Below are positions 7,746 through 15,605 of a stretch of DNA of 64,000 bases, piece after piece. The stretch is from the NCBI GenBank assembly GCA_964195945.1, contig CAXMRC010000150.1:1-64000 (forward strand). Reading direction: 5' to 3'. Origin of the DNA: JAAETI01 sp964195945 (lineage in GTDB: Bacteria > Actinomycetota > Acidimicrobiia > Spongiisociales > UBA5794). The position numbers were made by a program, and so were the translations under genes. Numbering within the stretch: the stretch's first letter is position 1; the number at the start of each line of letters is the position of its first letter. The notes under the pieces were generated by a model, which saw only the letters and a program-made list of their open reading frames with translations, made no database searches and was not told where the DNA came from.

Positions 7746-8223
7746 TGATCCTCGTGGGTTCCGTCTTCGAGCAGACCCGCTCGAGCACAACAGCTTGCAG
7801 AACCGTTGGCGACGCTGCACATCAGCGACTCGGTCGACGTATGACCGATCCGGTCACCTTTAGTGTTACCGAAGGTTCACCGTTCGACCTCATTCGCGCA
7901 CCCGGCGCTCCCCCACCGCTGCGATGTACAGCGGCGAAATTCTCCACATAGCTGTGCGCTGGCCATTTCTTCAATCCGATCCGATGACGACTTAGGGTTC
8001 TGGCTCCTCGAGTTAGCGGCGACCGCACAACTTCAGCTACTCGGCTCGCCCCCGGATGCGCGCTCTCACGACATCAGCGCCTGGTACACGATCGAACCGA
8101 GCGGAGAGTAGCGAACCGCTCACCAGATGGAGCTTCTGTGTCAGCGGATTCAAAGGAAGACATCCAGCCATCGCATCCATCGATAGCAACACGGAACTGG
8201 CCGCACGCTGACCGATATTTGCG
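7746..8223. other. 478-bp stretch without a recognisable gene
   Basis: Open frames on both strands are short, lack ribosome sites and give low-complexity protein. No tRNA-like fold, transposase fragment or clear terminator is visible. It separates the end of the DinB-like gene from the end of the minus-strand kinase gene, so it is a convergent intergenic space, unusually long for this window. Confidence 0.45.
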
Positions 8224-8838
8224 TTAGTCCCAAAGCGTGGGAAACAGAGTCACGGGCTGAGCAACCGGACGCTCCCCTGGCCCGGGTGGTCCGACAAGGC
8301 GCTCGAGAAGAGCTTCCCAGTCAAACGACTCGGTCACGTCAGATGCCCGAATTGTGAGCAGGCGCTCTGGCGGTATGTACGTTGGCAGTATCGCGTTGAG
8401 AATGACTTCGATCTCGTCGCGGAACTTGTCGTTAGTACTACGGACACCGTCCACGCGCAGTGGAACATCCGGGAGCAGTCTGACAAAGAGGTCATAAGTT
8501 TCGCACCACTTGCGTATCAGAGGCTTGACCTCGAAAGGGTCTGTTCCTCCGGTGGTGCGAAGAAAGTAGGCGAAGTTGTCGATTACCGCCCGATCAGTCA
8601 CCAGTACCTCAGCTCGCTTGCGCAGCTCCAACTCCTGTTGGATCTGCGCCATGATCACCCACAGTTGGGCTTCGGGGGTGGCGCCCTCGTTGAGACCAAG
8701 TGGGTTGAATCTGATGACTTCACGACCGACCTCGACGCTGCGACCACTCCGCCCAACTGCGCCCGCGAAGGAATGCACAGCGTTGGTCTTTCTGACGGAA
8801 TGAGATCCTATAAAGGCGATCTTTGATGTCGCGGTCAT
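8224..8838 (-). CDS. AAA-type ATPase / kinase-like protein with altered P-loop
   Basis: The 204-aa protein resembles small AAA_28/NadR-like nucleotide kinases: beta strand KIAFIGSHS, then a P-loop, helix, and VLVTDRAVIDNFAYFLR as the Walker B/lid region. The P-loop reads GSHSVRKT (residues 11-18), with Arg where GxxxxGK[ST] requires Gly. Lys and Thr remain. The Arg may lower nucleotide binding or reflect a base change. The C-terminus includes LRVDGVRSTNDKFRDE. Substrate unknown. Single gene, transcribed towards the DinB-like gene. Confidence 0.6.
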   Translation of the reverse strand: MTATSKIAFIGSHSVRKTNAVHSFAGAVGRSGRSVEVGREVIRFNPLGLNEGATPEAQLWVIMAQIQQELELRKRAEVLVTDRAVIDNFAYFLRTTGGTDPFEVKPLIRKWCETYDLFVRLLPDVPLRVDGVRSTNDKFRDEIEVILNAILPTYIPPERLLTIRASDVTESFDWEALLERLVGPPGPGERPVAQPVTLFPTLWD

Positions 8839-8960
8839 ACTTAGGCGGTGTCCTGGTTTGTAATGGTCAGCACGCTACCGGGTCGGACCGTGATCCAAGC
8901 GCATTCACCCAAATGGCCTAGCCCGCGCGTAGGCTGCGACAAAGCAACCCGAGGAGGACT

Positions 8961-9293
8961 ATGCCGCAATTCATGATGGTGTACAAAGGTGAAGCTACGG
9001 ACATGTCGGAGATGACCCCTGAAGAGGGCGCTGCGGTTATGGCGAAATGGGGCATTTGGATGGAGAGGGTGGGAGCCGCGCTCGTCGACGTCGGTACCCC
9101 GTTCTCAGCCGGCGAGTCAGTCGTCGATGACGGAACGAGCGGTGCGGCCAGTTCGCTCACCGGCTACTCAATCGTCGCCGCATCCTCGATGGTAGAGGCT
9201 CGACGTCTGACCGAAGGGCATCCCTATCTCAGCGAAAGCAAAGGCGACTTTGCGATCGACCTCTTCGAGATGATGCCCGTCCCCTTCGAATAG
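8961..9293 (+). CDS. YCII-related domain protein
   Basis: This 110-aa protein starts MPQFMMVYKGE and has TGYSIVAASSMVEARRLTEGHPYL, the YCII/DGPF alpha-beta barrel pattern with the conserved His. A strong GAGGAGG lies just before ATG 8961. Such small dimeric proteins are widespread in actinobacteria, often next to sigma factors; none is present here. Enzymatic role unknown. Confidence 0.85.
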   Translation: MPQFMMVYKGEATDMSEMTPEEGAAVMAKWGIWMERVGAALVDVGTPFSAGESVVDDGTSGAASSLTGYSIVAASSMVEARRLTEGHPYLSESKGDFAIDLFEMMPVPFE

Positions 9294-9451
9294 GACGCAG
9301 GGCCGGTTGGCCCGCGGAACGATCCGACGATGCTTCGGGGAGACGACCGGTTGTCGCTCTCCTCGAAGCGTTCGTACGGTTGACCCGCCGGCAGAATCGT
9401 GGATCGAGGTAGGCAAGTGAAACACCAGTGACGGGCCGGGCTGACCGGGTC

Positions 9452-11194
9452 CTAGTCCTGGACGAGGCTCTCGGCCTTCTCGGTTAGTTCTATCCATCGG
9501 GTCTCGGCGACGTCGACCGCTTCCAGCGCGGCTGCGAGCTCTTGCGACAGGTCGACAACCCTGGGGTGGTCGCCGGAGGCCGCATTGAGTTGGTCTACCA
9601 AACGATTGCGCTGCCTTTCCAGGCGCGGAATGCTCTTGGTCAGCTCGTTGAGCTCCCGCTGATCGTTGTACGTGAGTCTCCGCGCCTGCTTCTTTGGCCT
9701 GTTCCTGCCGGCTCCAGATGGCCCGGGTTGAGTTGGCCGTCCCAGAACTTCGGCACGGTAGGCAACCCAACCACCGGGATGATGAAGCACGGAACCGTTG
9801 GGTTCGATCGAGAAAATGTCCGTGCAGGTTCGCTCGAGGAAATACCGATCGTGACTGGCAACAACGACTGCACCGTCCCATGCGTCGAGGTACTCCTCGA
9901 GAACGTTGAGCGTGTCAATATCGAGGTCGTTGGTCGGTTCATCCAGAAGTAGCAGGTTCGGTGCCTCCATCAGGCTCAGCAATAACTCCAACCGGCGGCG
10001 CTCCCCTCCCGAAAGCTCGCCAACCGCCGACTGCTGCTGGTCACGGGTGAACAAGAATCGCTCGAGAAGCTGTGCTCCGGAGACCTTGATTCCGCTCCTA
10101 AGCAAGACCACGTCGAGATGCTCCCGCACGGCCTCATGGACTCTGGTCTCCGGCGGAATAGATCGGGGATCCTGGCCGTACCAGCCGGGGTGCACTGTTG
10201 CGCCCATCGTGACTTTGCCTTCGTCGGGCTCGAGGCGTCCTGCAATAAGGCTGAGCAGCGTCGTCTTGCCGGATCCGTTGGGGCCAACGACGCCGATCCG
10301 TGCGTCCGGATGCAGCTTGTACTCAACATGACGTAGCACCCATTGGTCGCCGTACCTCTTCCCGGCGTTGTGCAGGTCAACCACTTTTGATCCGATCCGT
10401 CGCGTCGGTAGATCGATGCTCAGCTCTTGGCGAGCGCGGCGGCGTTGTTGGGCCATTAGGTCATGGGCCTGGTCGATACGCGCCCGCGATTTCGTGGTTC
10501 GCGCTTTTGGCGAGCGACGCAGCCAGGCAAGCTCGGTCTTGATGCGTTGTTGGAGGCGATGCTCTGCGGCATTCTCCTGAGCTTCACGTCGGGCTGCGGC
10601 CTCGAGATAGTTCTCATAGGTTCCCTGATGAGATTGCAGTGTCTGATCGTGGACCTCGACGATGCGATTGGCGACGCGGTCAAGAAGGAAGCGATCGTGG
10701 GTGACCAGCAGCAGCGCCTCCTTGCGCTCGGACAGGTGGTCTTCGAGCCAGTCGATCGAATCGACATCAAGATGGTTGGTCGGTTCGTCGAGGATGAGCA
10801 TGTCACAGTCGGCGCCGAGGGCGACCGCCAACGCGAGACGTTTGCGCTGGCCACCCGATAGAGAAGAACAGAGTGCCTCGGTATCGTCCAGTCCGAGCCG
10901 ATGGGCTAGCGCGATCGCCTGTCGATCGCTACCGACGATGTCGCCGACGGTGTCATGAGCACCGAAGGTGGGGTCCTGATGGAGGCGAGCGATCCTCAGG
11001 CTGCGAGCGCGAATCATCGACCCGGAGTCTGGATCCTCGGTTCCGGCGATTATGGCGAGCAAGGTTGATTTGCCCGAGCCATTGCGCCCGATGACGCCGA
11101 TGCGATCACCGGCGGATATGCCGAGCGACACACCCGCTAGCACAGGGTTCTCCGGATAGGCTTTCGAGATGTCTTCAAGACTCAACAGATGCAT
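9452..11194 (-). CDS. ABC-F family ATPase (Uup-like)
   Basis: The 580-aa soluble protein carries two ABC domains and no membrane segments. The first has P-loop GRNGSGKST and signature LSGGQRKRLAL; the second has GPNGSGKTT and LSGGERRRLEL. An arginine-rich linker (residues about 200-260) lies between, and a coiled-coil C-terminal domain follows from about 510, as in Uup. ABC-F proteins act on the ribosome or, for Uup, on replication intermediates. The start codon follows TACGCT by 6 nt, so the message is probably leaderless. Confidence 0.9.
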   Translation of the reverse strand: MHLLSLEDISKAYPENPVLAGVSLGISAGDRIGVIGRNGSGKSTLLAIIAGTEDPDSGSMIRARSLRIARLHQDPTFGAHDTVGDIVGSDRQAIALAHRLGLDDTEALCSSLSGGQRKRLALAVALGADCDMLILDEPTNHLDVDSIDWLEDHLSERKEALLLVTHDRFLLDRVANRIVEVHDQTLQSHQGTYENYLEAAARREAQENAAEHRLQQRIKTELAWLRRSPKARTTKSRARIDQAHDLMAQQRRRARQELSIDLPTRRIGSKVVDLHNAGKRYGDQWVLRHVEYKLHPDARIGVVGPNGSGKTTLLSLIAGRLEPDEGKVTMGATVHPGWYGQDPRSIPPETRVHEAVREHLDVVLLRSGIKVSGAQLLERFLFTRDQQQSAVGELSGGERRRLELLLSLMEAPNLLLLDEPTNDLDIDTLNVLEEYLDAWDGAVVVASHDRYFLERTCTDIFSIEPNGSVLHHPGGWVAYRAEVLGRPTQPGPSGAGRNRPKKQARRLTYNDQRELNELTKSIPRLERQRNRLVDQLNAASGDHPRVVDLSQELAAALEAVDVAETRWIELTEKAESLVQD

Positions 11195-11200
11195 CCGAGG

Positions 11201-11206
11201 AGCGTA
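11201..11206 (-). promoter_or_regulatory. -10 box of the ABC-F gene
   Basis: TACGCT (minus strand) ends 6 nt before ATG 11194. It is divergent to the toxin-antitoxin promoter. Confidence 0.45.
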
Positions 11207-11273
11207 AGCGATCGAACGGTACTAAAAGTCCACATCCAGGGACATCCCCGTTCTCATCTGCCGATCGACTTGG

Positions 11274-11302
11274 TTGACATATAGGTGCAGGTGACATATG
11301 GT
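11274..11302 (+). promoter_or_regulatory. Promoter and likely autoregulatory site of the xre-RES operon
   Basis: TTGACA (11274-11279), a 17-bp spacer and TATGGT (11297-11302) make a good housekeeping promoter. The element GTTGACATAT recurs as GGTGACATAT about 18 bp further on, covering both hexamers. Such a direct repeat is a plausible binding site for the Xre protein. GGAGAGGAGG follows just before ATG 11320. Confidence 0.65.
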
Positions 11303-11319
11303 TGCGGAGAGGAGGCACC

Positions 11320-11763
11320 ATGAATGCACTTGCCACACACCCGCTACCCGATCCGAAACAAGCCGCCGAGCAACTTGTTGAATCACGCCCTTCCGAATGG
11401 CTTGATGCGTTCTCCGAGGCCCTGCGAGGCCAGCGCGCCGGAGGTGAACTGCGACGGATCCTCCGGGTATGGGGTCTCAGCCAGTCCGAAGCAGCGCGGC
11501 GATTCCATGTCTCTCGGCAGTCCGTGTCCAAGTGGCTGTCATCGGGGGTCCCGACCAGTCGCGTTCCGTCAGTAGCGGATCTGGCTGCGGCCACCGATTT
11601 GCTGGAGCACTACCTCAAACGCGATCGGATACCAGGTGTCGTTCGACGCCCGGCAACCGCATTGGATGACCAGTCGCTTCTTGACCTGGTCGAGGCCGAT
11701 GATCATCGCGGTGTTCTGGCTGCGTGTAGATCGATGTTTGACTTCTCCCGATCCCAGGGATGA
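11320..11763 (+). CDS. Xre/MbcA-type antitoxin of a RES toxin-antitoxin pair
   Basis: The 147-aa protein has a helix-turn-helix (LSQSEAARRFHVSRQSVSKW) at about residues 57-76 and a C-terminal region like the Xre/MbcA/ParS toxin-binding domain (LDDQSLLDLVEADDHRGVL). Antitoxins of this type bind and block RES-domain toxins and repress the operon. The ATG was chosen for the GGAGAGGAGG ribosome site. The stop TGA overlaps an ATG (11760), the first of four starts in the 20-bp repeat array leading into the toxin gene. Confidence 0.82.
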   Translation: MNALATHPLPDPKQAAEQLVESRPSEWLDAFSEALRGQRAGGELRRILRVWGLSQSEAARRFHVSRQSVSKWLSSGVPTSRVPSVADLAAATDLLEHYLKRDRIPGVVRRPATALDDQSLLDLVEADDHRGVLAACRSMFDFSRSQG

Positions 11764-11783
11764 GGTTCGAGCAACTCGAATGA
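11760..11783 (+). CDS. Putative minigene 1 (MRFEQLE)
   Basis: ATG 11760 overlaps the antitoxin stop (ATGA). Seven codons lead to TGA at 11781, which overlaps the next ATG. It copies the first codons of the toxin gene. There is no Shine-Dalgarno of its own, so initiation would depend on coupling to antitoxin termination. Translation is not shown. Confidence 0.4.
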   Translation: MRFEQLE

Positions 11784-11803
11784 GAACCGAACAACTCGAA
11801 TGA
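11780..11803 (+). CDS. Putative minigene 2 (MRTEQLE)
   Basis: Second ATGA-coupled seven-codon frame; its first six codons are identical to those of the toxin gene (MRTEQL). Stop TGA at 11801 overlaps the ATG of minigene 3. Confidence 0.4.
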   Translation: MRTEQLE

Positions 11804-11823
11804 GGTCCGAGCAACTCGGATGA
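11800..11823 (+). CDS. Putative minigene 3 (MRSEQLG)
   Basis: Third ATGA-coupled seven-codon frame. Its stop at 11821 overlaps the ATG of the RES toxin gene, so it would deliver terminating ribosomes to the toxin start. Confidence 0.4.
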   Translation: MRSEQLG

Positions 11824-12356
11824 GAACCGAACAACTCCGCGACGGCCACGAGTGGTTGCGCATCGCCGACCCGCGTTGGTCCAATCCGCTCGATCCGTCC
11901 TACGCCCAGACTGCCGGCGGTCGCTGGAACCCACCTGATAGCTTCCCTGTTCTGTATCTCAACGAGGACATTGTCACGGCCCGGCTCAATATCAGGGCAT
12001 TTGTTGCTTCCTGGCCGTACGAACCCGAAGATCTCCGTGGTGACACCGGCCCGGCATTGGTGGGCGCGCTACTGCCATCGGGTCAACAGGTCGCCGACAT
12101 TCACTCCCCACGCGGCGTTTCGGCGGTAGGTCTCCCGTCCACCTATCCCGCCGATATCAAGGGCGCGACCATCGGTCACGACGTGTGTCAACCGATCGGA
12201 GCGGCGGTGCAGGCTGTTGGATATAGCGGCGTTCGTTGTCGCTCCGCCCAATCGCCCAACGGTGCGGGGCGTGAGCTTGCCTGGTTCCCGGACCCAACTG
12301 GGGCCGTCGCCAAGGAAACTACGCGAGTGGCGTACCTCGAGTGGTACTGGGGCTAG
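11820..12356 (+). CDS. RES-domain toxin
   Basis: The 178-aa protein shows the RES pattern: LRIADPRWSNPLDPSYAQ, then GGRWNPPDSFPVLYLNED with the first catalytic Arg and the Glu of LYLNED, and a later Ser region (SGVRCRSAQ). It ends in LEWYWG. RES toxins such as M. tuberculosis MbcT degrade NAD+. The antitoxin precedes it. ATG 11820 is the last of four repeated starts and has no ribosome site, so expression should depend on ribosomes re-initiating through the repeat array. Confidence 0.85.
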   Translation: MRTEQLRDGHEWLRIADPRWSNPLDPSYAQTAGGRWNPPDSFPVLYLNEDIVTARLNIRAFVASWPYEPEDLRGDTGPALVGALLPSGQQVADIHSPRGVSAVGLPSTYPADIKGATIGHDVCQPIGAAVQAVGYSGVRCRSAQSPNGAGRELAWFPDPTGAVAKETTRVAYLEWYWG

Positions 12357-12421
12357 TCGGCCCAGGCCACCGGCACCCACAGGCCGATTTCGGCTGTGGA
12401 TCGAACCTACAGGTTCGGCCC

Positions 12422-12427
12422 TACACT
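12422..12427 (+). promoter_or_regulatory. -10 box of the MFS gene
   Basis: TACACT lies 8 nt before ATG 12436; probable leaderless transcript, separate from the toxin-antitoxin operon. Confidence 0.45.
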
Positions 12428-12435
12428 CCCCCAGC

Positions 12436-13674
12436 ATGGCCCTCGCAACCTCCCCCCGTCGGCGCGCGCCCTTCTCCGGTTGGCGCATCCTTGCACTTGC
12501 GATCGTTACCGGTGCCCTGACCGGCCCCGGGCAGACGCTTGGTGTCAGCGTCTTCGTTGATCATTTCATTGCGGATCTTGGGATGTCCCGCTCTGAGGTC
12601 TCGACGGCTTATCTCATCGGGACCCTCGTCGCTGCGTTTGGGCTTCCGCTCGTAGGACAACGCATTGATTCGCGGGGCGTCCGCAGGATGATGACGATCA
12701 TCGGCGGGGCATTCGGTGCCGCACTCATCGCCATGGCAGGAGTCCAGGGTTTCGCCACATTGGTACTTGGTTTTGTGGCTATTCGCTTACTCGGGCAAGG
12801 GTCTTTGTCGCTAGTGAGCACCGTGGCGGTGACCCATTGGTTCACCAGGCGGCGAGGAACCGCTCTCGGCCTCTTCAGCACGGGAGTCAGCATTCTGATG
12901 AGCCTCGTTCCGGTCGGTCTCAGCATGGTGATTGAGGCTTACGACTGGCGTCTCGCCTGGATTACCGCCGGTGTGATTATCTGGATCACGGTGCTCCCGA
13001 TTGCCCGCCTCGGAATGATCGACAAGCCTTCTACCGTTGGTCAGGTTCCAGATGGAGTCGTCAGGCCGGAAACCACATACGAACGGGTGCGAACGGCTGC
13101 CTTCACTCGGGCCGAGGCGCTCCGAACCGGGCGTTTCTGGGTACTGGCTGCCGCAACGGGCTCGGTGTCGATGCTGTCCACTGCGCTGAACTTTCACCAG
13201 ATATCTCTTCTCGGCGACGCGGGGCTGACCGCAACGGAAGCGGCCGTTATGTTCCTCCCCCAGACCGTTGGCGCAGCAATCGCAGGGATCGCATTTGGCT
13301 ATCTGAGCGACAGACTTTCCGGCCGCTGGCTGCTGCCGATGGCGATGGGCTTGCTGGCGGCTTCTCTTCTCCTGGCTGCGAATCTCACCCCGGGTCTCGT
13401 TGTGGTCATCTACGCCGTCACGCTTGGATCCGCGGGTGGTGCTTCACGTTCGGTGGGTGCAACCTTGCTTCCGCGATGGTTCGGCACCGCACACATCGGG
13501 TCCATCCAGGGAACCAGCACCTTTATCGGTGTCGCCGCTTCGGCGTTGGGTCCGGTTGCATTCTCGATCGCCAGAGATGTCACCGGCACCTATGACCAGG
13601 CTGCAACTCTCTTTGCCCTGGTCCCTGTCGCTGCCGCGGTGGCCGCGATCACCCTGAAACCGACTCGGATCTGA
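12436..13674 (+). CDS. MFS transporter
   Basis: The 412-aa protein has twelve predicted membrane helices and major-facilitator landmarks, including the loop 2-3 motif GQRIDSRGVRRM and a central cytoplasmic loop of about 35 residues (SVGQVPDGV-like region). HWFTRRRGTALGL in helix 4-5 resembles oxalate/formate-antiporter and monocarboxylate-type MFS members. Substrate unknown. I start at ATG 12436 rather than the longer frame because upstream sequence overlaps the toxin gene and lacks helices. Confidence 0.88.
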   Translation: MALATSPRRRAPFSGWRILALAIVTGALTGPGQTLGVSVFVDHFIADLGMSRSEVSTAYLIGTLVAAFGLPLVGQRIDSRGVRRMMTIIGGAFGAALIAMAGVQGFATLVLGFVAIRLLGQGSLSLVSTVAVTHWFTRRRGTALGLFSTGVSILMSLVPVGLSMVIEAYDWRLAWITAGVIIWITVLPIARLGMIDKPSTVGQVPDGVVRPETTYERVRTAAFTRAEALRTGRFWVLAAATGSVSMLSTALNFHQISLLGDAGLTATEAAVMFLPQTVGAAIAGIAFGYLSDRLSGRWLLPMAMGLLAASLLLAANLTPGLVVVIYAVTLGSAGGASRSVGATLLPRWFGTAHIGSIQGTSTFIGVAASALGPVAFSIARDVTGTYDQAATLFALVPVAAAVAAITLKPTRI

Positions 13675-13709
13675 AGATTCTCGGTCAATCCTTTGTCATA
13701 CCACGCTGG

Positions 13710-13715
13710 TACGGT
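13710..13715 (+). promoter_or_regulatory. -10 box of the YgjP-like gene
   Basis: TACGGT ends 7 nt before ATG 13723 and supports that start over the in-frame TTG further upstream. Confidence 0.45.
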
Positions 13716-13722
13716 CCTCCTC

Positions 13723-14199
13723 ATGGAGAGCGAGGTCGTGCGCAGCAAACGCCGGAAGAAGACCGTTGACGCAAGGATGGTTGACGGAGTGCTCCGCGTG
13801 GCGATACCAGCCTCGATGTCTGTGGTGGAGGAAGCTCATTGGGTGCGAGTGATGAGCGGGCGCATTGAGCGCAAGACATCTTGTGCCGGTATCGATCTCA
13901 CAGCCAGGTCCCGGTCGCTGGCTGACTCTTTGGACCTCCCCAGGCCCAACGAGGTCGTCTTCTCGGAACGGCAACGCCAGCGCTGGGGCTCGTGTTCGCC
14001 GGCAGAGGGCAGGATCCGCATTTCGAGTCGCATCGCCTCGTTTCCGCCCTGGGTACTCGACTACGTGATCGTGCATGAGCTCGCACATTTACAGGAGCCG
14101 AACCACTCCCCGGCTTTCTGGGGACTTGTCCAGAGATACCCGCTGGCGGAGCGGGCTCGTGGATTCCTGATGGCAAAGGAAGGCGAGCCACTCGATTAG
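13723..14199 (+). CDS. YgjP/DUF45-type zinc metallopeptidase-like protein
   Basis: The 158-aa protein has the zinc motif HELAHLQEPNHSPAFW (HExxH plus a third His) and the upstream block RQRQRWGSCSPAEGRI, both typical of the YgjP/DUF45 family. Members are M48-like putative metal-dependent hydrolases; the family is sometimes linked to restriction-modification, but no such genes are here. Cytoplasmic, no signal peptide. Confidence 0.88.
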   Translation: MESEVVRSKRRKKTVDARMVDGVLRVAIPASMSVVEEAHWVRVMSGRIERKTSCAGIDLTARSRSLADSLDLPRPNEVVFSERQRQRWGSCSPAEGRIRISSRIASFPPWVLDYVIVHELAHLQEPNHSPAFWGLVQRYPLAERARGFLMAKEGEPLD

Positions 14200-14203
14200 C
14201 GGC

Positions 14204-14222
14204 CCGCGGTCTTCAGCCGCGG
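14204..14222. terminator. Possible bidirectional terminator hairpin
   Basis: CCGCGG, a 7-nt loop (TCTTCAG) and CCGCGG form a GC-rich stem between two converging genes. There is no T run, as is common in high-GC actinobacteria. Confidence 0.35.
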
Positions 14223-14240
14223 CTCGCATCCATCCGGGTC

Positions 14241-14504
14241 TCACAATCGAGCTCTTCTGCGCCGACGCGCCATAGTGACGCCGACGATGGGGCCAGCGAG
14301 CAAAAGGCCGACCGTGAGCAGGCCAACGAGAGTGTTTTGGGCGAAGACATCCGCAAGGCTCGCCTCGTAGCCGTCCTCAATACCTGTGTAGATGACGACG
14401 TTGACGGCGACGATGGCACCGGCCAGTCCGCCGAGCAGACCACCGACGACGACGTCGATGAGCCACTCTCGTCTCCGATCCGTGTTCTTGGGCAATATGC
14501 ACAT
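14241..14504 (-). CDS. Small two-helix membrane protein
   Basis: An 87-aa protein with a charged start (NTDRRREW), a Gly/Ala-rich helix (VVVGGLLGGLAGAIVAVNVV), an acidic loop and a second helix (LVGLLTVGLLLAGPIVGV) before an Arg-rich tail. No family recognised. It converges on the YgjP-like gene. Confidence 0.55.
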   Translation of the reverse strand: MCILPKNTDRRREWLIDVVVGGLLGGLAGAIVAVNVVIYTGIEDGYEASLADVFAQNTLVGLLTVGLLLAGPIVGVTMARRRRRARL

Positions 14505-14616
14505 CCCTCAGCAGCAAACTCGTCGATCTCCAGAATGCTCCCGTTGCTTCTGGCCGACTAGGGCCACTCGACCCTCTGCGAGTTCAGGGACTGAATGCTC
14601 TCTGCAACGATTCCGC

Positions 14617-14622
14617 TACCGT
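14617..14622 (+). promoter_or_regulatory. -10 box of the first hpt gene
   Basis: TACCGT ends 7 nt before ATG 14630, with no ribosome site between. Confidence 0.45.
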
Positions 14623-14629
14623 CATAGAC

Positions 14630-15163
14630 ATGCGGACGCCTCCAACACTCCTGTCAGAAGCACAGATCAGGGATCGAGTCAGCGAGCTTGCCGCTGCTAT
14701 CGACGAGGTCTACGCGGAATCGGAAATGGTCGTCCTTATCGGCGTGCTCAAGGGCTCGTTCATTTTCTTGGCGGACCTGGCCCGCAAGCTGACAATTCCA
14801 CATCGGGTCGAGTTCATTGCAGTCTCGAGCTACGGCGCCAAGGAGAGCGAGCACGCAGACCCGGTGCGCTTGATAATGGACGTTCGCCACGGCATCGATG
14901 GTCAAGACGTGGTGCTCGTCGAAGACATCGTTGACACCGGGCACACCCTCGCCTACTTGAAGCGGCTGTTTCTGGCTCACGATCCGGCGTCGCTGCGAAC
15001 CTGCACTTTGCTACACAAACCGGATCGGACGGAGCGGCAGGTCGATCTCGACTTCCTGGGGTTCACCATCCCTGATGTCTGGGTTGTTGGCTATGGACTC
15101 GACTACGCCGAGCGGTATCGGACGCTCCCCTATATCGGAGAACTGCCACCCGAGATGCGCTGA
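14630..15163 (+). CDS. hpt: Hypoxanthine phosphoribosyltransferase (copy 1)
   Basis: The 177-aa type I phosphoribosyltransferase has GVLKGSFIFLADL (pyrophosphate loop), the PRPP motif VLVEDIVDTGHTL, and the C-terminal WVVGYGLDYAERYRTLPYIG. It converts hypoxanthine or guanine plus PRPP to IMP or GMP in purine salvage. A second, clearly diverged homologue lies at 47626-48222. This copy stands alone and is the closer match to standard bacterial Hpt length. Confidence 0.9.
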   Translation: MRTPPTLLSEAQIRDRVSELAAAIDEVYAESEMVVLIGVLKGSFIFLADLARKLTIPHRVEFIAVSSYGAKESEHADPVRLIMDVRHGIDGQDVVLVEDIVDTGHTLAYLKRLFLAHDPASLRTCTLLHKPDRTERQVDLDFLGFTIPDVWVVGYGLDYAERYRTLPYIGELPPEMR

Positions 15164-15284
15164 ATACCGGCGGACCGTCTTCACCACGGCAGGGCAGCCG
15201 ACACCGACGAGCAGGATGGATGCCATTCCGACCGCGGCGCCGCACCGGGCGAGTAGCGTTGCTGTCTAGCGGAGGGAGATCGAC

Positions 15285-15581
15285 TTGTTCCACCACATCG
15301 CCATGTTTCGATTCCTGGACGGCGTCGAGGACGCCACCATCGCTGAGCTGCGTGCCTCGTTGCTTGGCCTGCCGCAAAAGATAGAAACGATCCGGAGCTA
15401 CAAAGTCGGCCGTAATGCCAAGCTCGGTACCGGCACCTGGGATCTCGTCATTGTTGCGGAGTTCGATGATGAGGACGGATACCATTTCTACAGCACCCAA
15501 CCCGACCATATCAACATCGCAAAGCGGATCTTGGAGCTGATCAGTGACCGCGCAGCCCTCCAGACTGGCGACCTCGATTGA
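15285..15581 (+). CDS. Dabb-domain (stress-responsive A/B barrel) protein
   Basis: The 98-aa protein starts FHHIAMFRF and has the dimeric alpha-beta barrel pattern (IRSYKVGRNAK, WDLVIVAEFDDEDGYHFY, HPDH-like QPDHINIAK). The TTG start follows GGAGGGAG by 7 nt. Dabb proteins are small cytoplasmic proteins of mostly unknown function. The downstream transporter starts 24 bp later and may be co-transcribed. Confidence 0.85.
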   Translation: MFHHIAMFRFLDGVEDATIAELRASLLGLPQKIETIRSYKVGRNAKLGTGTWDLVIVAEFDDEDGYHFYSTQPDHINIAKRILELISDRAALQTGDLD

Positions 15582-15605
15582 TGCAGCAGTCACCGAATCC
15601 CACTG

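Larger units (their letters stand above)
11761..11840. repeat. Four 20-bp tandem repeats between antitoxin and toxin
   Basis: The unit is TGAG[GA][TA][TC]CGA[GA]CAACTCGAA-like and occurs four times without gaps (11761, 11781, 11801, 11821). Copies 1 and 3 are alike, as are 2 and 4, so the array is a doubled 40-bp block. Each unit begins TGAG preceded by A, making ATGA at every junction. Because 20 is 3n+2, the TGA of each junction is in frame with the ATG of the previous copy, so the array is a chain of stop/start overlaps ending at the toxin ATG 11820. Copies 1 and 3 also contain 6-bp inverted repeats around CAA. Confidence 0.9.

Noticed and set aside
7746..8223. Possible small RNA or tRNA gene
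   Set aside because: No cloverleaf, T-loop consensus or strong hairpin could be found by eye.
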